From: Planctomycetota bacterium
Lineage (GTDB): Bacteria > Planctomycetota > UBA1135 > GCA-002686595
Length of the DNA: 64,000 nucleotides
Reading direction: 5' to 3'
Assembly: GCA_029259635.1 (NCBI GenBank)
Contig: JAJDEU010000037.1
Coordinates: 124,001-188,000 of the forward strand
Under the pieces are notes generated by a model, which made no database searches, had not been told where the DNA came from, and saw nothing but the letters and a program-made list of their open reading frames with translations. Within the stretch, counting starts at the first letter, position 1, and the number at the start of each line of letters is the position of its first letter. Shown here one piece after another: positions 60,115 to 64,000 of the stretch. Made by a program: the position numbers and the translations under genes.

Positions 60115-62214
60115 ATGACACTGTCCACGAAAACTGTGCTTCCCGTTGCGTTGTTCCTCTGCGCACCAGTCTCGATCGCGCAAGAAACGGATTCGCAAGA
60201 GGAGGTCGCTGCACCCGCCCCTACCGCCGACATCCTGTCTATCCGCTATAGCGGCATCGACTCGATGATGACCTCGCCGAAAGACCAGGCCTTCCTCGGT
60301 GCGCTCAAGATGCTCGTGACGCGCGCGAACGAGATGCCCGCGGAGTTCGGAGAGCAGAATCCGCTTCCGCCCGCTGCGCTTCCGCTGATCTCGCGTCTGG
60401 TCTACGGGCAAGTGGCCATGCGGGTGGGCGCGAACGATCCCGGCTCATCACCGTTCCCCTATTACGTGCGCCTCGAGATGGATGCAGAAGAGGGCTTCGA
60501 ACCCTTCAGCGTGCTCCTCACGAACCTCTTGACCGAAGTCGGAATGCCCCCCGGCGAGCCGGATATGGACGGGTACACCAGCCTCGAACTCCCGCTCCCC
60601 AATCGGTTCAAGGATACGGATGGGAACTTCGTGCTCGAGATCGGCGAGGTCCCCACCATGATGGCGAAGGAGCACCCGCTTCAGCTGCCGGAGGGAGCCT
60701 CCGAGCAGCTCTCGGCGAGCATCGACTATGGCGCCTTTTTGAACCTGATGCTCTCCCTCGCGGGGACGGACCCCGAGGCAGCGAAGCTCGGTGAACTCCT
60801 CGAGAGCTCGGGAGCTGCCGATCTCAAGATCGATTGGCTGACGGGCTCCGACGAGACGCGTTCCTATGGCAAGTACATCATGCGAGACTGGCTGCGCTCG
60901 GAGGCTTCGGAAGTCCTCTCGCGGACGCCGCTCACGACGGACGCCCTCAATCGCGTCCCCGCGGATTCCGAGTGGGCTGTGATGACGAGCCTGGATTTCT
61001 CGGGCGCGCTCGCCTTCTACGGCAACATGCTGGAGACGGCGATCGATGCCGAGGGCGAGTATCCCAAACTGTTCTCCGAAGCGACCGGCATTCCGGACTT
61101 CGAGCTCGAGCGCGACCTGACTCGCTATATGGGAACCGTCCAAGGAATGTACGCCTCGCCGAGTGCGGGTGGCGGGCTCTACTCCACCGTCGCGTTCTGC
61201 TCACTGACGAATGAGACGGCCTTCGCCGCGTCGCTCGTCCGTATCGAAGACCGAATCATGGAGCTGCTCGGCGAGCTGTCCCGCGGCTACGTTCGAATTC
61301 ACAAGGAGGAGTCCGACGGGGTTCAGATGACTTCCTTCCAGTACCCCGGCTTGCCTATTCCGCTCAATTTCAGCTACGCCATCGCGGACGGCTACTTCGT
61401 CGCGGGTCTCTCGAGCAGCGCCGTCGATGCAGCGGTCGCCCACGCGAGAAGCGGTCGCCCCGGACTCACCGACGCTCCGGGTTTCCTCGAGCAATCCGCT
61501 ACGAATCCCACCGCTGCTTCGTCGATCAACTACCTCAATACGCCCGCCGTCTTGCGCAGTGGTTTTTCGGCGATGGACATGATGGGAACGATGCTCGCCA
61601 ATACGGTAAGAACCCGTGCGGGAGCGGAAGGAGAAGCGCGCGATCCGGGACGCTTGGTACCGCCCCTGCTCGAACTCGAAAAGGATGTTCTGCCGATGGT
61701 CGCGCTCAGCTGGATCGACGGGGACAACTTCATGACCGAGTATCGGACGGACAAGTCAGCACTTGTCAACGCCACGGCGATCTTCCCCTACGTCAGCACG
61801 CTCTACGCCGGCTCCTTCCTCTTTGGTTTGGCGGCCAGTGGAGCGGAAAAGAGCATGAATAATTCCACGGGTGATCAGTTCCTGGCTCAAGCGGAGATCG
61901 AGGAGATTTGGTCCGCCCTAGAGAGCTTTGCCGTGATGAACGACGGGAAGTATCCAGAGACGCTTCAAGAGCTCATCGAAAAGACGGAAGCCGGCGATCA
62001 GTACCTCGTTCGCGACGAGCTTCCGATGGATCCGTGGGGACGCGTCTACCACTACGATGCGCCGAGCGAGACCGACAATAAGGCGCACCTCTATACCTTG
62101 GGAGCCGACGGAGCATGGGGCGGGAACGGCGCGAACCTCGATATCAATCGCAACACCGAGATCGGCCCTGCCTCGAATCCGATCGAAGAACTCCTCCGAG
62201 AGTTGTTCGAGTAG
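60115..62214 (+). CDS. Secreted protein with GspG-like C-terminal domain
   Basis: The ATG at 60115 gives a signal peptide (LPVALFLCAPVSIAQ) and was preferred to a TTG at 60085. The 699-aa product has a large unknown N-terminal part (about 25-590) with repeated alpha-beta stretches (for example SEWAVMTSLDFSGALAFYGNM), and a short C-terminal region (about 595-695) like the type II secretion pseudopilin GspG without its prepilin leader: QAEIEEIWSALESFAVMNDGKYPETLQEL, PMDPWGRVYHY and LYTLGADGAWGG. Such secreted GspG-like modules occur in Planctomycetes. Function of the long part is unknown. A strong hairpin follows. Confidence 0.75.
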   Translation: MTLSTKTVLPVALFLCAPVSIAQETDSQEEVAAPAPTADILSIRYSGIDSMMTSPKDQAFLGALKMLVTRANEMPAEFGEQNPLPPAALPLISRLVYGQVAMRVGANDPGSSPFPYYVRLEMDAEEGFEPFSVLLTNLLTEVGMPPGEPDMDGYTSLELPLPNRFKDTDGNFVLEIGEVPTMMAKEHPLQLPEGASEQLSASIDYGAFLNLMLSLAGTDPEAAKLGELLESSGAADLKIDWLTGSDETRSYGKYIMRDWLRSEASEVLSRTPLTTDALNRVPADSEWAVMTSLDFSGALAFYGNMLETAIDAEGEYPKLFSEATGIPDFELERDLTRYMGTVQGMYASPSAGGGLYSTVAFCSLTNETAFAASLVRIEDRIMELLGELSRGYVRIHKEESDGVQMTSFQYPGLPIPLNFSYAIADGYFVAGLSSSAVDAAVAHARSGRPGLTDAPGFLEQSATNPTAASSINYLNTPAVLRSGFSAMDMMGTMLANTVRTRAGAEGEARDPGRLVPPLLELEKDVLPMVALSWIDGDNFMTEYRTDKSALVNATAIFPYVSTLYAGSFLFGLAASGAEKSMNNSTGDQFLAQAEIEEIWSALESFAVMNDGKYPETLQELIEKTEAGDQYLVRDELPMDPWGRVYHYDAPSETDNKAHLYTLGADGAWGGNGANLDINRNTEIGPASNPIEELLRELFE

Positions 62215-62236
62215 AGCGCCTCAAGAGGCTCTAAAG

Positions 62237-62280
62237 CGCAAAGGGCGCTCGTTCCGGTATCGGAGCGAGCGCCCTTTGCG
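62237..62280. terminator. Strong bidirectional hairpin between converging genes
   Basis: CGCAAAGGGCGCTCG (62237-62251) pairs perfectly with CGAGCGCCCTTTGCG (62266-62280); a T-G pair and TCCG/CGGA extend it to about 20 bp with a GTAT loop. It sits between the GspG-like gene stop (62214) and the Pus10 stop (62343) on the opposite strand. A and T runs in the stem give TTTGCGTTGGG on one side and AGAGCC on the other. It fits a terminator for both genes. Confidence 0.75.
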
Positions 62281-62290
62281 TTGGGTTCAG

Positions 62291-62330
62291 CTGCTCGCCG
62301 AGATCCTGCTCGCCGAGATCCTGCTCGCCC
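62291..62330. repeat. 15-bp tandem repeat, about 2.6 copies
   Basis: CTGCTCGCCGAGATC occurs at 62291-62305 and 62306-62320, followed by a partial copy CTGCTCGCC at 62321-62329. It lies in the spacer between the hairpin and the Pus10 stop codon and is not coding. Confidence 0.7.
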
Positions 62331-62342
62331 GTCGTCGAGAGC

Positions 62343-63185
62343 CTAGACGCCCGAGCCAAAGGGCGGCGGGCCGCTCGGGACGACGATCTCCTCTTCGCCC
62401 TCTTCGTCGAGGATTCCGAGCACGTCGAGCTCGAGGCAGCGACAGGGCACGTCGAATAAGCCCGACAACGACGGAGTGGTCTTCCCGCCTTCTCCGGAGA
62501 GAACTTCCTTCACGTAGGTCCCGTGCTGCGTGCGCATTCTCACGCGCCACAGCTTTCCGCCGTTCTCCTCGTCATCGCCGAGCAGCTCGAACTCGAGAAA
62601 CTCGATCCAGCGTTTTCGATCCAAGTCCGCGCGACGGTGCGCCACGCGCTCGGGTGTGCGTTGAGAGATTTCGATCCGAGTTCCGATGAGCTCCTCGATC
62701 ACTTGCGGATCGACAGGTCCGTCCGAGTGAACGCGGGCCTCGTACTCCTTGGCGTGGTGCGTCTCCTTGATTACGCGCACGCGCGCTTTCTCGGAGTAGT
62801 GCAGTCCGACAATCTCGAGCCGACCGTCGTTGCGACGGTTCACTTCGGCTTCGAGTTCGGCCAGGTCCACGTCAAAGTTCTTGGGGCCGCACAGCTCAAA
62901 GACGAACGGGCGTCCGGTGCCGAGCATGCGAACATCGACATCTTCGCGACCGGCTCCGTGAAACTTGTGTCGGCGCGTCTGAAAGGCTTTGGCGACCACC
63001 CAGCCGAACAGCTCCTGAACGGAGTCGCGGGTCAGTTTGCCAAACCCTTCACAACGTTCGCACTTGCGGCGCCGGCGCGGGTGCCCCTTGCAGTCCGGGC
63101 AGAAGAAGACGGTCTGCGGCAGATCGCGAGTGAGCTTGCGATAGCGTGCCTCAACAAAGACATTGGCCTTAGGCGGCTGATTCAT
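62343..63185 (-). CDS. pus10: tRNA pseudouridine(54/55) synthase Pus10
   Basis: Pus10 makes pseudouridine at tRNA positions 54 and 55 in archaea. The 280-aa protein has a zinc-binding element with C29, C32, C42 and C45 (CPDCKG, CERC) and the family active-site sequence KFHGAGREDVDVRMLGTGRPF (74-94) in which D82 of GRED is the probable catalytic Asp by analogy with TruA GRTD. RTQHGTYVKE and GLFDVPCRCLELDVLGI near the C-terminus also fit. Archaeal Pus10 proteins are about 390 aa with an N-terminal THUMP domain, which is largely missing here. It is convergent with the GspG-like gene. Confidence 0.9.
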   Translation of the reverse strand: MNQPPKANVFVEARYRKLTRDLPQTVFFCPDCKGHPRRRRKCERCEGFGKLTRDSVQELFGWVVAKAFQTRRHKFHGAGREDVDVRMLGTGRPFVFELCGPKNFDVDLAELEAEVNRRNDGRLEIVGLHYSEKARVRVIKETHHAKEYEARVHSDGPVDPQVIEELIGTRIEISQRTPERVAHRRADLDRKRWIEFLEFELLGDDEENGGKLWRVRMRTQHGTYVKEVLSGEGGKTTPSLSGLFDVPCRCLELDVLGILDEEGEEEIVVPSGPPPFGSGV

Positions 63186-63417
63186 CGGTTAGAGCCTCGG
63201 GGTGTTCCCCGGAACGAATGGAACGTTCGAATGGGCCTCTCGTCCTCGGATGCCTTTCGCTCTGGAGCGAGCACCAGACGCGAAAAGCGTAAAGCGGGCG
63301 AAGAGCCTACCTCTCACCGGATAGGGATCAATCCCAAAGGCCCTCCGAATTCCCGATCCCGTGCGTCCGACGGTTGGCATCAGCGGCCGCAATTCGTAGT
63401 GTCCGGCACCGCGAGCC
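63186..63417. other. Divergent spacer between Pus10 and lgt
   Basis: These 232 bp should hold the promoters of both genes. A TTCGAATGGAACG-like stretch and GC-rich segments are present, but no clear boxes, hairpin or ORF with coding character was recognised. Confidence 0.35.
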
Positions 63418-64000
63418 ATGCACCCGATCCTCTACACCATCGAGTTTCTCGACTTCAAGCTGCCGATTCGCAGCTTTGGGGTGATGCTGGCCCTGGGCTT
63501 CGTGGTGGGAGCTCACCTCTGGTCCCGGCTGGCCGGAAAGTACGGAGACCATCCCGAAGAGGACCCGGCGCGCGTGTCCCAGCTGGTCCTGTGGACGTTG
63601 ATCGGGGTCGTCGGCGGCGCCCGCCTGATGTACATCGGGGTCGAGGTCGCCAAGCACCTCCTCGCCGAGAACCCGTCCCCCAACTCGCACGGCGCCAACT
63701 ATCTGGCCGACCCGCTCTCGATGTTGTTCATCTGGAAAGGCGGCCTGGTGATGTACGGCGGGATGCTCGGAGCCGCCGGGCTGGGGCTCTACAAAGCCCG
63801 CAAGTTCGGCCTGCGTCCGTTCGAGGTCCTCGACACAGCACTGGTCTCGGCCTTCGTCGGTCAGGCGATCGGACGCATCGGCTGCCTCTTGGTCGGCGAC
63901 GACTACGGCAGCATCGTCCCCGAGCGCTTTCGAGATCTGCCCTTTCCCATCACGATTCGCGTCCCCCCGCTCAGTGAGCTGAAGCCGGAGAGCCTGTTCC
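63418..64000 (+). CDS. lgt: Prolipoprotein diacylglyceryl transferase Lgt (N-terminal part, cut by window)
   Basis: The frame opens at ATG 63418 and runs off the right edge; 194 residues are visible. Lgt moves diacylglycerol from phosphatidylglycerol to the lipobox Cys of lipoproteins in the inner membrane. Landmarks: LDFKLPIRSFGVMLALGFVVG (TM), the GGARLMYIG segment (family Arg), WKGGLVMYGGMLGAA, and GQAIGRIGCLLVGDDYG with the GR.GC pattern of the Lgt signature. It has several predicted lipoprotein clients in this window (at 10294, 41102, 43906 and 49402). No upstream partner is seen in the spacer. Confidence 0.93.
   Translation, partial: MHPILYTIEFLDFKLPIRSFGVMLALGFVVGAHLWSRLAGKYGDHPEEDPARVSQLVLWTLIGVVGGARLMYIGVEVAKHLLAENPSPNSHGANYLADPLSMLFIWKGGLVMYGGMLGAAGLGLYKARKFGLRPFEVLDTALVSAFVGQAIGRIGCLLVGDDYGSIVPERFRDLPFPITIRVPPLSELKPESLF

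Noticed and set aside
62523-63977. 484-codon plus-strand ORF across Pus10 and lgt
   Set aside because: It is antisense to Pus10 and in a different frame from lgt, both of which have clear family motifs.
1-64000. tRNA or rRNA genes, CRISPR arrays, IS elements or prophage
   Set aside because: All large gaps were read by eye and none shows cloverleaf structures, regular spaced repeats, transposase motifs or phage genes.

Overview
The window is about 64 kb of GC-rich, densely coding bacterial chromosome with no sign of plasmid, phage, insertion sequence, CRISPR, rRNA or tRNA. The envelope is diderm: there is a porin-like beta-barrel with a terminal Phe, a Kdo/WaaP-type LPS kinase, several predicted lipoproteins and the start of lgt. 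Several gene families point to the Planctomycetota: squalene-cyclase-like repeat proteins beside a DUF4175-type protein and a huge secreted coiled coil, an FG-GAP lipoprotein, DUF3604 and alkaline-phosphatase-superfamily ectoenzymes, and a bacterial Pus10. The phylum is an inference from gene content, not proven.

Layout. 1-8455 (+) is an envelope operon: the end of an unknown gene, two paralogous squalene-cyclase-like secreted proteins at the flanks, and a DUF4175-like membrane protein, a 931-aa secreted coiled coil and a small secreted linker protein between them. 8459-16531 (-) holds larE overlapping a nucleotidyltransferase gene, a 13-repeat FG-GAP lipoprotein, then a mixed operon of an RlmI-like methyltransferase, thiS, thiG, a CPBP protease and a gamma carbonic anhydrase. 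16656-21321 has a glycosyltransferase and, on the other strand, a sigma-54 activator coupled to a HEAT/TPR secreted protein. 21670-26126 is nusA-infB-rbfA without rimP or truB, convergent with cysS. 27699-31217 is a kinase-ATPase-TPR protein.

31304-34838 is a compact redox module: a Fur-box-like palindrome on a promoter, then apbE, a porin, a secreted FMN-binding protein with an SGAT flavinylation motif and a His-rich four-helix membrane protein. It reads as iron-responsive extracytosolic flavin electron transfer. 34860-39535 (-) holds an LPS kinase, a KptA-like protein with a long RG-rich tail, a membrane protein and a dicarboxylate/amino-acid symporter with an unusual extracytoplasmic insert.

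39871-50853 (+) is the most distinctive locus: a membrane-anchored SGNH hydrolase, three tandem paralogous secreted PHP/DUF3604 proteins of about 900 aa, and a lipoprotein of the sulfatase fold whose formylglycine site is Thr. The last four genes overlap or nearly touch and the run ends in a hairpin. It looks like a cell-surface ester or phosphoester hydrolase system of unknown substrate. A rhodanese and another alkaline-phosphatase-superfamily enzyme follow on the opposite strand.

53823-64000 holds a carboxypeptidase-regulatory-like anchored protein, a MATE transporter, an M3 peptidase paired with a degenerate enolase-superfamily protein, a FabZ-like dehydratase, a secreted protein with a GspG-like C-terminus, a strong bidirectional hairpin, an archaeal-type Pus10 and the truncated lgt at the right edge. 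Pus10, together with the missing truB after rbfA, suggests that pseudouridine-55 in tRNA may be made in an archaeal manner.
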